Below are positions 1-8,989 of a stretch of 64,000 nt of DNA, piece by piece. A model generated the notes under the pieces. The model was not told the origin of the DNA and made no database searches. It saw nothing but the letters and a program-made list of their open reading frames with translations. Position numbers and translations under genes: made by a program. The stretch is from Rhizobium sp. BK650. Lineage in GTDB: Bacteria > Pseudomonadota > Alphaproteobacteria > Rhizobiales > Rhizobiaceae. Each line of letters starts with the position of its first letter. Within the stretch, counting starts at the first letter, position 1. The stretch covers positions 558,001 through 622,000 of the forward strand of contig NZ_JACIBK010000001.1 of the NCBI RefSeq assembly GCF_014195325.1, read 5' to 3'.

Positions 1-284
1 AAGGTCTTGCGGGCGGAAATCAGCATTTCCTGGGAAATATCGAGGCCGTAGAGCCGGGCGGTCGGGAAGTGTTTGTGCGCGAGCGCCATGTTACGGCCGG
101 TACCGCAACCGACTTCGAGCAGCGTGCCGCCTTGGGGAACGTCGAGATTGCGGATCGTGCGATCACGGCCGAGAAGGTAATATTTGCGAGTCAGGTCGTA
201 GAAATGGCGCTGGTAGCGGTACATGCCGTCCATCAGATCGGCATGTTCCTCGCTCTTGACGGGCATCTCGCTCGCCTTGCTCAC
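1..284 (-). CDS. btaB: BtaB, SAM-dependent methyltransferase of betaine lipid synthesis (partial)
   Basis: Only the first 94 codons are present; the gene continues past base 1. It is a class I methyltransferase: motif I LLEVGCGTGRN lies at residues 55-65, followed by YGLDIS. Known BtaB trimethylates the homoserine head group made by BtaA, giving the membrane lipid DGTS. The likely start is a GTG at 284 whose bases overlap the btaA stop codon as GTGA; an ATG at 266 is the alternative. The overlap implies translational coupling. The domain alone is generic, so the name rests mainly on the BtaA partner. Confidence 0.85.
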   Translation of the reverse strand, partial: MSKASEMPVKSEEHADLMDGMYRYQRHFYDLTRKYYLLGRDRTIRNLDVPQGGTLLEVGCGTGRNMALAHKHFPTARLYGLDISQEMLISARKT

Positions 285-1525
285 GCCTTGTTCCCGTAGA
301 TGTGGAAGCCGCCGTAAATCGCCGAGCGGTCCTGGGTGGTCATTTCACGCGACTGTTCCTCGAAATAATGCCACTGGTCGCGAATCTCACGGGCGAGGCG
401 GCCTTCGATAATGCTCTTTTCGGCAGCCGTGCGGAAGATCACGCGGGCGCCTTCGCGCGCCGTGCGGGTGATCTCGCGCCAGACATCGTTGAGCTGCTGG
501 TCGGTCATCCAATCCTGTGCGTCGAGCAGGATGTAGCGGTCGCGCGAGGCGGCGGGCTCGCCGGCCAGAAGCTCCGTAAAGCTTGCGTGATGGACATTGA
601 CGCGGTCGACATTGGCGCGGATCACTTCGTAATGCTCCGGCTTCAGATAGGTCGGCAGCGGGCCTTCCTCGCCATCGGCATAGCGGCGTGCGAAAGCCTG
701 CCAGGCGAAGTAATTGTCGCGCATCGGGAAATGACAGGCTAGCTTTTCCAGGCGGTGTTTCAGGACCGGAGCAATGGAATTTTCGGCGGCAAGGCTTGCC
801 AACTCGTCATACTGCTGTGGAGGGATGCCGAGACCGAAGAGCGAGCTCTTACGATTGGTGATCCAGCGAACGACTGGCTTTTCGAAGAGCGGAGCGATCT
901 GGTCGTCGAAGAACTGGCGCTGCTCGTGGATCGACCGGGTCTTGGTCATTTCCTGCAGCTTCACGCCGTGCAGGCGGGCGAGCAGGTGAGCAGCACCGAT
1001 GAAGCGACCGAGCAGGCCGGTTTCATAGATATTGCGGTTGAAGACGGTGACGCGACGACGACCGAACTTGCGGGTGTTCCAGTAAGCGCGGGTGGTCTCA
1101 TCGAGGTTGGGCGAAAGGAGGCTGTCGAAGAGCCGGCTGTTCGACTTCTCGTTCGGCATTGCCAGGAAGCGCACGAGATCGGAATGACCAGGGAGGTTCT
1201 TGAATGCGGCAAGCTTCAGCTTGTTCAGTGCGATATGGTGCGGATTGAGGTCGACCACGTCGATGGAAGCCGGCGCCTTGGAAAGATAGGCGAGCATGTT
1301 GCAGCCGCCGGAACCAATCGTGACAATACGGTGATTGGGCTTCAGCTCCATCGCCTGCATATCGAGATCCGGGTCTTCCCAGATCTGCGGATAGACAAGG
1401 CCGGAGAAGAGAAGGCCGAAAAGCCGCTCGGAGAAGCCTTCCTTGGAAAAAGCCTTGTGGCGGAGAAGCGCTGCCTTGAGTTTCCGGTTCTTGCGGAAGC
1501 CGGTATCCGGTGCAAATTCCGACAT
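281..1525 (-). CDS. btaA: BtaA, SAM:diacylglycerol 3-amino-3-carboxypropyltransferase
   Basis: A 414-residue DUF3419-family protein. BtaA moves the aminocarboxypropyl group of S-adenosylmethionine onto diacylglycerol, forming diacylglyceryl-homoserine, the first step of phosphorus-free betaine lipid synthesis at the membrane. A glycine-rich SAM-binding motif GSGGCN sits at residues 71-76, preceded by the family-like stretch LVYPQIWEDP. An AAGGTGA ribosome site precedes the ATG. It forms an operon with overlapping btaB. In Sinorhizobium meliloti this pathway is induced by phosphate limitation, and an 18-bp Pho-box-like sequence lies about 45 bp upstream here. Confidence 0.93.
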   Translation of the reverse strand: MSEFAPDTGFRKNRKLKAALLRHKAFSKEGFSERLFGLLFSGLVYPQIWEDPDLDMQAMELKPNHRIVTIGSGGCNMLAYLSKAPASIDVVDLNPHHIALNKLKLAAFKNLPGHSDLVRFLAMPNEKSNSRLFDSLLSPNLDETTRAYWNTRKFGRRRVTVFNRNIYETGLLGRFIGAAHLLARLHGVKLQEMTKTRSIHEQRQFFDDQIAPLFEKPVVRWITNRKSSLFGLGIPPQQYDELASLAAENSIAPVLKHRLEKLACHFPMRDNYFAWQAFARRYADGEEGPLPTYLKPEHYEVIRANVDRVNVHHASFTELLAGEPAASRDRYILLDAQDWMTDQQLNDVWREITRTAREGARVIFRTAAEKSIIEGRLAREIRDQWHYFEEQSREMTTQDRSAIYGGFHIYGNKA

Positions 1526-1569
1526 GAGTCTGTCACCTTTTTAGCGTTCAGGGCGTGTAACGCGCCTCT

Positions 1570-1587
1570 GCTACAGTTTGATGACGA
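1570..1587 (-). promoter_or_regulatory. Candidate Pho box upstream of btaA
   Basis: Read on the minus strand the site is TCGTCAT-CAAA-CTGTAGC, about two thirds identical to the 7+4+7 PhoB consensus CTGTCAT-AWAW-CTGTCAY. It lies about 45 bases before the btaA start. The match is imperfect; the call depends on the known phosphate control of btaAB in rhizobia. Confidence 0.4.
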
Positions 1588-1721
1588 GCTCTGTGGGCCA
1601 GGGCTTCCGAGAAGGCGGCGAAGACTTCAGCGAAATTTGAAGTCGATCGAAACGCTTCTTTTCGCTTCTCTCTTTTCGCGGAACTCATTTCCTGCTTCTC
1701 TCCGTTACCGTGGAGGATTGC

Positions 1722-3113
1722 ATGCGAGTTGTTCTGCGTATTTTCAAGGGCTTGGCCTTGCTCGTCATTCTCGTTGCCATAAGCGGAGGGGCATGGCTCT
1801 CCGTCAGCCCGCCGGAGCTCCTGAAAGTGGGCAATGGATATGCCGCCAAGATCGTCTGTTCCAATGTCTTTATCGCCGGGCGCGATCCCGACGACGTGCT
1901 CTATGACGATGTTCAGGCGCCCGGAAACCCGTTGCTGCGGCTGTTGCGTGTCGAGGTCGATCGCGACAGCGGGCGGGTAACTTCACGCTTCATGGGTCTG
2001 TTTGCGCCAAACTACGCGCTTTATCGTAGCGCATTCGGCTGCACCAGCGTGCCCGATGGGGATTTTGATGCCGCCGCCAAGGCTGTGCCGCTGCTGCCGG
2101 CGCCGCGGGTGGGCCAAAACGACGCGGTCTGGCCTGATGGAGAAGGCGTCGATCAAGCAGCCGGCAATGCGAAGATTGCAACACTTCTGGCGGATGCCAG
2201 GCTTGCTGGGCCGGCGATGCGGGCGATGGTGGTCGTCCAGGACGGCCGTATCATTGCCGAGAGCTACGGGCCGGGCTTCAGCGCCAGCACGCCACTTGTT
2301 GGCTGGTCGATGACGAAGACGGTCAATGCAGCGCTGATCGGCCGGCTGATGATGTCGGGCAAGATCTCCTATGACGACACACATCTCTTGCCGCAGTGGG
2401 CGAACGATCCGCGCGCCGAGATCAAGCTTTCCGACCTGATGGGCATGGAAAGCGGCCTCGCCTTCAACGAAGACTACGGCGCCGTCGCCGATGTGACGCG
2501 CATGCTCTATCTTGATCCCGATATGGTTTCGCTGCCGGCGAGCGCGCCTCTTGTGGCCGTACCGGGGACGGATTTCCACTATTCCAGCGGTACGGCACTG
2601 CTTCTGTCGCGCATCTGGATGAACAAGGCCGGCGATCCGCGCGCGGCTCTCGACTATCCCCGTGATGCGCTGTTCGGTCCGCTTGGCATGACCAGCGCCG
2701 TTTTCGAGGCCGATGAGCGCGGCACGTTTGCCGGTAGTTCCTATCTCTACGCTACGGGGCGTGACTGGGCGCGTTTCGGCCAGTTCCTGCTCCAGGACGG
2801 CGTATGGAACGGGCAGAGGCTTCTGCCTGAGGGATTCGTTGCTATGATGCGGACGCCGACGGCAAGTTCAGGCGGCCAATATACGCAGGGGCAGGCTTGG
2901 CTTTCCGGGCCGGGCGGCGGCACGAGCGCCGAATTCGGCCTGCCGCAGGATACGTTCTGGCTGCAGGGCCATGACGGGCAGACGGTTGCGATCGTTCCTT
3001 CGGCCAACCTCGTCTTCGTGCGAATGGGGTTGACGCCGAGTTGGCTGGGCTACCGGCCGCAGGTGATACTGAAGGAAATTCTGAGCACACTGCAGTCGGC
3101 AAAGGCCGGCTGA
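1722..3113 (+). CDS. Serine hydrolase, beta-lactamase/class C-like family
   Basis: A 463-residue protein of the penicillin-recognising serine hydrolase fold. An N-terminal hydrophobic segment (about residues 8-27) suggests a signal anchor and a periplasmic catalytic domain. The nucleophile motif is S196-M-T-K199; YSSG follows as the second active-site element, and GHDGQ near the C terminus takes the place of the usual KTG/HGG element. I chose ATG 1722 because GGAGG lies five bases upstream; a GTG at 1710 is in frame but overlaps that site. Family members include esterases, D-aminopeptidases and 6-aminohexanoate-dimer hydrolases, so the substrate cannot be told. Confidence 0.85.
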   Translation: MRVVLRIFKGLALLVILVAISGGAWLSVSPPELLKVGNGYAAKIVCSNVFIAGRDPDDVLYDDVQAPGNPLLRLLRVEVDRDSGRVTSRFMGLFAPNYALYRSAFGCTSVPDGDFDAAAKAVPLLPAPRVGQNDAVWPDGEGVDQAAGNAKIATLLADARLAGPAMRAMVVVQDGRIIAESYGPGFSASTPLVGWSMTKTVNAALIGRLMMSGKISYDDTHLLPQWANDPRAEIKLSDLMGMESGLAFNEDYGAVADVTRMLYLDPDMVSLPASAPLVAVPGTDFHYSSGTALLLSRIWMNKAGDPRAALDYPRDALFGPLGMTSAVFEADERGTFAGSSYLYATGRDWARFGQFLLQDGVWNGQRLLPEGFVAMMRTPTASSGGQYTQGQAWLSGPGGGTSAEFGLPQDTFWLQGHDGQTVAIVPSANLVFVRMGLTPSWLGYRPQVILKEILSTLQSAKAG

Positions 3114-3139
3114 AGTTCGTCAGCAATGATGTCTCAGGA

Positions 3140-4108
3140 TCAATAGTTGCCCTGGGCGATGTCTGTCATGCCCTTGCGCTTGGCGTCGTAATAGTAGCCG
3201 CGCGCATAAAGACGAACGGCGTCGTCTTCCCTCTTATCGGAGACCTGCCAGGCGCCCTGCAGATACTTGCCGGCATATTTGATATTGGTCTCCGCATCGA
3301 AGAGGCCGGCGGGGTTGCCGTCATAACCCATCGACTTTGCGGTGTTGTACTTAATCTGCATGAGACCGAAGTAGCCGCGCTTGTTGTAGGCCTTGGCGTT
3401 GTAACGGCTCTCGCGATGGACGACGCGATGGAGCAGCGATTCTGGAATTTCGTAAAGTTTCGAATATTTGCTGATGAGCTTGCTGACGACGCTCTTTTCG
3501 ACGGTCGGCGCATCGTCGCCGTCGTTGTCGCTGAACATCGGGGGGGCTGTCGGCGGATCGATCGGGCCGGACTCGTCGAAGCCGTAATCCATGGTGAAGC
3601 GGGGCGTCGTATCGACGGCGGCAAGCGCTGCGAGCGCCCCATTTTGCGGCGTCGTGGCCGCGAAGGCGAGCTGCGTCGAAGGGCTTGCCGGAGAAGCCGG
3701 GCGCGGTGTCGGGATGACGGACTGGATCGCCGTCATTTCCGGTGTCAGCGGAATGGGTGCATAGCCGTTAACGGCAACCTGCTGGACGCCTGTCTGCATT
3801 GCCAAGCCGCCAGCCTGTTGCTGGACGGGCGAGACAACGGCCGGCATGGCTGTGCCCGTCAGGACGGGGGAGGTGGTTTGCTGCTGCGGTGTGATCGTTG
3901 CGACGGCGGAAGCGTTTGCACCTTCGGCAGTCGGGATCGCCGCCAGCGTTGCGTCTTCACCTGGCTTCGGCATGGGAATGACGGTCTGCGCGGCGGTCAG
4001 TTCTGCCTGAGAGGTATATTCGACGCTCGCGCATCCGGTAATGACGCCGCAGAGCATGGTAGAAACCACGAGACTGCGCTTCAGGCCGGAAAATCCGATC
4101 GCTACCAT
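3140..4108 (-). CDS. Lytic transglycosylase lipoprotein (SLT domain)
   Basis: A 322-residue predicted lipoprotein: the hydrophobic N terminus ends in the lipobox ITGC, after which comes a long Ala/Thr/Pro/Gln-rich linker (about 30-195). The C-terminal third is a family 1 SLT fold with catalytic Glu233 in HRESRYN and the GLMQI motif at 248-252. Such enzymes cleave the MurNAc-GlcNAc bond of peptidoglycan and form 1,6-anhydroMurNAc. The flexible linker would let a lipid-anchored domain reach the wall. The gene is single, convergent with the serine hydrolase gene and separated from it by 26 bases. Confidence 0.9.
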   Translation of the reverse strand: MVAIGFSGLKRSLVVSTMLCGVITGCASVEYTSQAELTAAQTVIPMPKPGEDATLAAIPTAEGANASAVATITPQQQTTSPVLTGTAMPAVVSPVQQQAGGLAMQTGVQQVAVNGYAPIPLTPEMTAIQSVIPTPRPASPASPSTQLAFAATTPQNGALAALAAVDTTPRFTMDYGFDESGPIDPPTAPPMFSDNDGDDAPTVEKSVVSKLISKYSKLYEIPESLLHRVVHRESRYNAKAYNKRGYFGLMQIKYNTAKSMGYDGNPAGLFDAETNIKYAGKYLQGAWQVSDKREDDAVRLYARGYYYDAKRKGMTDIAQGNY

Positions 4109-4223
4109 TCTCTCACTTTCGTGACTCGCGCCGCCCCGGCAGCGTCTTAAAAGTTATCAAATACCTTAAGCCCGGGAGTAGCCATTAACTTATTCGTGGC
4201 TTTGCGGCAACCACGGATTATTA

Positions 4224-4859
4224 CTAGGCTGCAATACGGCGATATCCGGCTGTTACGGCTCCTGCTGCGATGAGCAGAGTGCCGCCAGTCCGGTTGACCG
4301 CACGCTGGACGCTCGCCTTCCGAATCAGGCCACGGGCGGCATGGGCGGCCAATGCGTAGAAGGAGGCATTGATGGTGGCGAGCACGAGGAATGTCGCCTC
4401 CATGATCAGCATCTGGTTGAAGAAGGGAAGGGCCGGGTTGAGGAACTGCGGTACGAAGGCGACGAAGAAGACAATGCTCTTCGGGTTCAGCGCCGTCACC
4501 ACATAGGCGTGCAGGAAAATCCGCAGGGATTTTTCTTCCGGCAGATTGTCGTTATCGGCGAGATGGCCGCCGATGATCGGCGCCCGCCACAGCTTGATTC
4601 CAAGCCAAATCAGGTAGGCGCCGCCGATCCACTTCAGCACGGTGAACAGCGTTGCCGATGCGGCGAGCAGGGCACCGAGACCGAAAAGCGATGCCGTCAT
4701 GGCTGTGAAATCGCCGAGTGCCACGCCCGAAACGGTTGCCAGCGCCGTTTTCCGGCCATGACCAAGCGCATAGGAAACGACCAGAAGAATGGTCGGTCCC
4801 GGTATGGCGAGCATGATGGCGGATGCGGCCGCAAAAGCGAGCCAAGCTTCAAGCGACAT
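4224..4859 (-). CDS. LysE/RhtB family amino-acid exporter
   Basis: A 211-residue membrane protein with about six hydrophobic segments and the LysE-family N-terminal signature AIPGPTILLVVSYALGHG near residues 18-35. Members export lysine, homoserine, threonine or other small metabolites by proton exchange at the inner membrane. A strong GGAGGAG site precedes the ATG. The gene stands alone; no LysR-type regulator is adjacent, so the substrate is unknown. Confidence 0.88.
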   Translation of the reverse strand: MSLEAWLAFAAASAIMLAIPGPTILLVVSYALGHGRKTALATVSGVALGDFTAMTASLFGLGALLAASATLFTVLKWIGGAYLIWLGIKLWRAPIIGGHLADNDNLPEEKSLRIFLHAYVVTALNPKSIVFFVAFVPQFLNPALPFFNQMLIMEATFLVLATINASFYALAAHAARGLIRKASVQRAVNRTGGTLLIAAGAVTAGYRRIAA

Positions 4860-4916
4860 GGAATCTCCTCCTATTCCCAGAGAACAAGCAAAGACACCAT
4901 ATTAGCCATCCGTCAA

Positions 4917-6128
4917 TCATGCCGCCCTGTATTTTTGCCCGATCTGGCTCATTACTTCACCAAACCATCCGGTGGAAAGATCAAACGGTTTGCCACCCTT
5001 GATGCGGGGAAATTCTATTGTGCGCAACTTGCCGTTCTGCGCTTCGTCATGGCCGGTTACACCCGAAATCTTGTTGAGAGCGCTTTCGACGGCGAGGTCG
5101 ACCATGCTCTGGATCAGCCGCAGATCTTCACCGTTTGCCGGTGCGGAACGGGCGAAATAACCGGATTTCTGAACAAGCGAGCGCTCGGCGTCGAGAAGGC
5201 TCGCGAACTGTTTCTGGAACCAGGCGCCGACATTGATCGTGTCGATCTTCACATGCCCGAAGGCATCGCGCTTGATCGTCTCGCCGGCGGCTTCGCGCTC
5301 GGCGACGATGGCGTCGAGGCAGGCGCCTTCCGAGACAAAGATCGTCGCATGGCCGGTGCGGTCCATGGTTTCCTTCAGGCGTGCGGCTTCGGCGTCGAGA
5401 TCGAAGGCCATTTCCGGCAGGTAGACGGCGTCGATGCTCTTCATATGCTCGTTCATCATCAGACCATCGACATATTCATTGCCTTTGGTGCGGTGGAGAT
5501 AGGCGCGGGCGGTGGCAGCCGTCAGCCAGCCGCAGTGGCGGCCCATGACTTCATGGATCACTAGCGTGCGCGGTGCTGCCGTCTGCTCGTTGCTGACATT
5601 GTCGAAGAAGTGGGCGCCGACTTCGGCAGCCGTCCAAGCGCCGAGCGATTGGCGGATCGGCACGACATCGTTGTCAACCGTCTTCGGCAGGCCGACGACC
5701 GTAAGGTCATAGCTGTTTGCAGCGAGGTAGGCGGCAAGATCGGCGGCCGTGGTGTTGGTGTCGTCACCGCCGATCGTGTGAAGGATGGTGACGCCATCAT
5801 TGGCAAGGCGTTCAGCCGCAACACGCAGCGGGTTTTCGCCCTCCTTGACGAGACCACGCTTGACGCAGTCGGCGGCATTGGTGAGCTTGACGCGACTATT
5901 GCCGATCGGCGAGCCGCCGTAGCGGTGCAGGAGCGGCGCCTTTTCGCGCATCTGAGCATTGATCTGCACGGCGTCACCGAGCAGTACGCCCTGATAACCG
6001 GACTTGTAGGCGATGAGTTCGATATCCGGCGCGACGTCGCTATAGCGCTCGATCAGGCCGCCGACGGCGGAAGAGAGGCAGGGCGCCAGGCCTCCGGCGG
6101 TCAGCATTGCTACTTTCTGTTTGGCCAT
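4917..6128 (-). CDS. pfp: Pyrophosphate--fructose-6-phosphate 1-phosphotransferase
   Basis: A 403-residue cytosolic PFK-family enzyme that interconverts fructose 6-phosphate + PPi and fructose 1,6-bisphosphate + Pi. The signature GGDDTN at 120-125 (where ATP enzymes have GGDGS) marks PPi use; PKTVDND at 148-154 and MGRHCGW at 195-201 are the other conserved substrate-binding blocks. GGAGGG lies just before the start codon. Many rhizobia lack an ATP-dependent PfkA and use Entner-Doudoroff glycolysis, so this reversible enzyme may serve gluconeogenesis or the pentose phosphate pathway; that role is inference. Confidence 0.93.
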   Translation of the reverse strand: MAKQKVAMLTAGGLAPCLSSAVGGLIERYSDVAPDIELIAYKSGYQGVLLGDAVQINAQMREKAPLLHRYGGSPIGNSRVKLTNAADCVKRGLVKEGENPLRVAAERLANDGVTILHTIGGDDTNTTAADLAAYLAANSYDLTVVGLPKTVDNDVVPIRQSLGAWTAAEVGAHFFDNVSNEQTAAPRTLVIHEVMGRHCGWLTAATARAYLHRTKGNEYVDGLMMNEHMKSIDAVYLPEMAFDLDAEAARLKETMDRTGHATIFVSEGACLDAIVAEREAAGETIKRDAFGHVKIDTINVGAWFQKQFASLLDAERSLVQKSGYFARSAPANGEDLRLIQSMVDLAVESALNKISGVTGHDEAQNGKLRTIEFPRIKGGKPFDLSTGWFGEVMSQIGQKYRAA

Positions 6129-6549
6129 AATCCCTCCTTTGGCGCCTGACGCGCGACTGCGTGCAGCTCAGTCTCTGTCTTATGCATGTCATTATCGCAA
6201 AACCGCTGCAGACTTTTGCGCGACATGCTTCAGGTAACGCATGGATGCGGCAGGGAAAGTGCCCTGTAAAGTAAAGAATTTACGAAAACGCGCCTTTCTG
6301 CAGGGTGAGACGCGGAAGTGGCGATATAATCGTTTCAACGCTGGTCGACCCATCCATAAGTATTGTGGAAATCGCAGGGCCTGGTGTGGGATACTACGGA
6401 AACTGACGCGGTGGATGGCCGTCTCAGGCGACCGTTGCCGAATTGTGAAAACTGTTTTCGAGGTTACGACCAATAGCCGCCTTGCAATGGCAACGATTAT
6501 TTGGTCAACGTGTTTCCTCTAGAACTTGCTGCATTGCGGGAAGATGACG
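6129..6549. other. Intergenic region between pfp and the J-domain gene
   Basis: About 420 bases between divergent genes. It holds one palindromic element (6184-6228). I see no convincing gene: the short open frames on either strand lack ribosome sites and recognisable motifs. A TATAAT at 6325-6330 has no good -35 partner. Confidence 0.6.
6184..6228. repeat. Rhizobial extragenic palindrome, copy 1
   Basis: A 45-base imperfect palindrome with outer arms GCATGTC/GACATGC and an inner stem GCAAAA/TTTTGC around a CCGCTGCA core. It shares its core with copies at 45261 and 50778, and has the look of a dispersed intergenic repeat. Confidence 0.75.
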
Positions 6550-7257
6550 ATGTTTTTCTGGGAAAAACTGGTGAATGCCATTGGCAACGCCGCGGGCAAT
6601 GCGCTGTCCGCTGTGGTCGAGGCTATTCGCACGGTTTTCGAAGGCGATCCGGAGACGCGCCGCAAGGTTGCCTTCTCGGTGGCCGTCATTGCGCTGTCTG
6701 CGAAGATGGCGAAGGCTGACGGTATCGTCAGCGAAAAGGAAGTGCAGGCCTTCCGCGATATCTTCGAGTTTCCGCCGAGCGAAGCGAAGAATGTCGCGCG
6801 CCTCTATAATCTCGCTCGTCAGGACGTTGCCGGTTATGAGGCCTATGCCGCGAAGCTATCCACGCTCTGCTCGACCTGCGCTGCCAACTGCCCTGTTCTG
6901 GAAGATGTGCTCGACGGCCTGTTCCATATCGCCAAGGCAGACGGACTGATCCACGAGAAGGAAATGAATTTCCTGCGCCATATCGCCGAGATCTTCCAGA
7001 TGAGCGAGGCCCGCTTCGATCAGATCGCTGCACGCCATGTTTCCCATGGACGCGACCCCTACAAGGTTCTCGGCGTTTCGCCGGCAGATGATTTCCCGAC
7101 GATCCGCCGCCAATACCATGTGCTTGTCAGTGAGCATCATCCTGATCGGCTGGTCTCGCGCGGCGTTTCGGAAGAGTTCTATGTGATCGCCAATGAGCGC
7201 ATGGCGGCCCTGAACGACGCCTACGCGGCGATCGAAAAGGAACGTCGCGCCGCATGA
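6550..7257 (+). CDS. TerB/DnaJ domain protein (DjlA-like co-chaperone)
   Basis: About 235 residues: an all-helical TerB-like domain (roughly 35-160, with paired acidic KADGI/KADGL repeats) followed by a C-terminal J domain carrying the HPD tripeptide in EHHPDRL. This is the layout of DjlA, which stimulates DnaK, although a clear N-terminal membrane span is not obvious. The start is uncertain: ATG 6550 has GGGAAG six bases upstream, while ATG 6544 abuts that site. The stop overlaps the start of the amidase gene (ATGA), so the two are translationally coupled. Confidence 0.85.
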   Translation: MFFWEKLVNAIGNAAGNALSAVVEAIRTVFEGDPETRRKVAFSVAVIALSAKMAKADGIVSEKEVQAFRDIFEFPPSEAKNVARLYNLARQDVAGYEAYAAKLSTLCSTCAANCPVLEDVLDGLFHIAKADGLIHEKEMNFLRHIAEIFQMSEARFDQIAARHVSHGRDPYKVLGVSPADDFPTIRRQYHVLVSEHHPDRLVSRGVSEEFYVIANERMAALNDAYAAIEKERRAA

Positions 7258-8015
7258 CCTCATTCGAGGCCGACTACTCTAAGGCGCGCGTCCAGCCCTC
7301 GCCGAACTATGGTGAGCGCGCGGGTGGCCACAAGCCCGATATGATCCTGTTGCACTATACTGGCATGCCAAGCCCCGACGGCGCGCTCGATTGGCTCTGT
7401 CGCGACGAAAGTCAGGTTTCCTGCCATTATTTCGTGTTTCCGAACGGCGAGGTCGTGCAGCTGGTGCCGGAGAGCCATCGCGCGTGGCATGCGGGCAAGA
7501 GTTTCTGGCAAGGCGAGACGGATATCAACTCGCTGTCGATCGGCATCGAGATCGCCAATGCAGGTCATCCGGGCGGACTTCCGGACTATCCTAAAGAGCA
7601 GATCGAAGCGGTGATCGAATTATGTCGTGATTGCGGCGATCGCTGGTCAATCGCGTCTGAAAGGGTGCTTGGCCACTCCGATGTCGCTCCCGTCCGCAAG
7701 GTTGACCCGGGCGAGAAATTCCCCTGGCGCGACCTGCATCAGGCGGGTGTCGGCCATTGGGTGGAGCCAGCCGCTATCACGGGCGGACGCTTCTTCCAGC
7801 GCGGTGACCGCGGTCAGCCGATCGAGGCGTTGCAGTCCATGCTATCACTCTACGGGTACGCCACTGAAATCACGGGCGAATTCAGCGATAAGACAGCTGG
7901 CGACGTCGAAGCTTTCCAGCGGCATTTTCGCCCCGAGCGGGTGGACGGGATCGCCGATTTCTCGACGATCGATACGCTCCATCGCCTGCTATCTGCGCTG
8001 CCGCGTTATTCCTGA
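7254..8015 (+). CDS. N-acetylmuramoyl-L-alanine amidase, AmpD-like with peptidoglycan-binding domain
   Basis: A 253-residue zinc amidase. The Amidase_2 fold shows H34 in ILLHYTG and the H141-S-D-V-A-P-x-R-K-x-D151-P-G block that supplies the other metal and catalytic residues. The C-terminal 70 residues match a PG_binding_1 helical domain (RGDRGQPIEALQSML). No signal peptide is seen, consistent with cytoplasmic recycling of anhydromuropeptides, where AmpD cleaves MurNAc-L-Ala bonds. The start overlaps the upstream stop as ATGA. It may be the AmpD or AmiD type; the attached binding domain leaves this open. Confidence 0.92.
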   Translation: MTSFEADYSKARVQPSPNYGERAGGHKPDMILLHYTGMPSPDGALDWLCRDESQVSCHYFVFPNGEVVQLVPESHRAWHAGKSFWQGETDINSLSIGIEIANAGHPGGLPDYPKEQIEAVIELCRDCGDRWSIASERVLGHSDVAPVRKVDPGEKFPWRDLHQAGVGHWVEPAAITGGRFFQRGDRGQPIEALQSMLSLYGYATEITGEFSDKTAGDVEAFQRHFRPERVDGIADFSTIDTLHRLLSALPRYS

Positions 8016-8278
8016 TCTTCCATCGTTTCCGGCATTACCGATTTTTCACATTGGCACCTGAAATTCGGCCTGCCACATCATTTCCCTATTATCTCCTCAT
8101 TGCGATGGTCTAAGGGCTCCCGTCAAACGACGCCTGAGGTTGTTCCCAAGCTAAATCCAAGGCGTGATGTGAAACGATAAGAATTGCTGAGAATCCCAAT
8201 CAGTCCTTGGTTGGGGATTTCCTATGACGGCGAGGCGCGCAGTCCGGCAATTCTTTGGGTCGGAGTGTTCAAGACTAC

Positions 8279-8911
8279 ATGAGAAAACTTGTTATTGTTG
8301 CTGCGGCATGCGTTGGCATGGTGCTGGCGGGAAATAGCTTTGCCTTTGCGAATGACTGGGGCGTGCGAGCCGATGCTCCCGTGAGGAAAGTGGAGCGTCC
8401 GCAGACGACGGAACGCCGGCAGAAGATAGAGCGTCCGCAGAAGGTGGCGCGCCAGCAGAAAAGGCCAGAACGCCCGGTAAAGACCGCACAACGTCCGCTG
8501 AAGACGGTCGAGCGCCAGAGTGGCTATCCCGTCGCCAATGATTCCGGCAATTCCTATTCCGCGCTGATCAGCAAATATGCCAATCAGTATAATGTACCGG
8601 TCGCGCTTGCGACTGCGGTCATCCGCGTCGAAAGCAATTTCAATCCGAACGCCCGCGGCAGCCACGGCGAAATCGGCCTGATGCAGATCAAGCCGGCAAC
8701 GGCGCGCATGATGGGCTATACCGGCAGCGCCAGGGGCCTGTTCGATCCGGAAACCAACATCAGGTACGGTATGAAGTATCTGGCGGCCGCCCATGACCTC
8801 GGTGGCGGCGAGACCTGCAATACCATCCTCAAGTACAATGCCGGTCACGGCGCGACGCGCATGAACCCGGTCTCCAAGTCCTATTGCGGCAAGGTTCTTG
8901 CGATGCTGTGA
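8279..8911 (+). CDS. Secreted lytic transglycosylase with basic Arg/Gln/Pro linker
   Basis: A 210-residue protein with a cleavable signal peptide (about 1-24, ending in AFA). A strongly basic low-complexity segment follows (35-80) that repeats ERPQK/RPxKT-like units, then an SLT domain with catalytic Glu118 in RVESNFN and GLMQI at 133-137. It should cut peptidoglycan glycan strands in the periplasm. Two cysteines in the C-terminal part (CNTIL and YCGK) could form a disulfide. The basic linker may bind anionic wall polymer or lipid. ATG 8279 is chosen because the signal peptide begins there. Confidence 0.9.
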   Translation: MRKLVIVAAACVGMVLAGNSFAFANDWGVRADAPVRKVERPQTTERRQKIERPQKVARQQKRPERPVKTAQRPLKTVERQSGYPVANDSGNSYSALISKYANQYNVPVALATAVIRVESNFNPNARGSHGEIGLMQIKPATARMMGYTGSARGLFDPETNIRYGMKYLAAAHDLGGGETCNTILKYNAGHGATRMNPVSKSYCGKVLAML

Positions 8912-8989
8912 ACGGAGCATTTTCCCTGAAAAGAGCTGGATGATTCAGTACGATTGCCATGATATCGCTGGCCTTTAGCGAGGTGCGAT

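Noticed and set aside
755..1906. Long plus-strand open frame (383 codons) opposite btaA
   Set aside because: It is antisense to a clear BtaA protein, has no motif or ribosome site and comes from GC-rich codon bias.
6192..6522. Two overlapping 93-codon frames in the pfp upstream region
   Set aside because: They lie on opposite strands over a palindromic repeat, lack ribosome sites and have no coding look.
8192..8219. AATCCCAA/TTGGGGATT hairpin before the second lytic transglycosylase
   Set aside because: Arms pair only with a bulge and the element has no T-run or start-site overlap; too weak to call.
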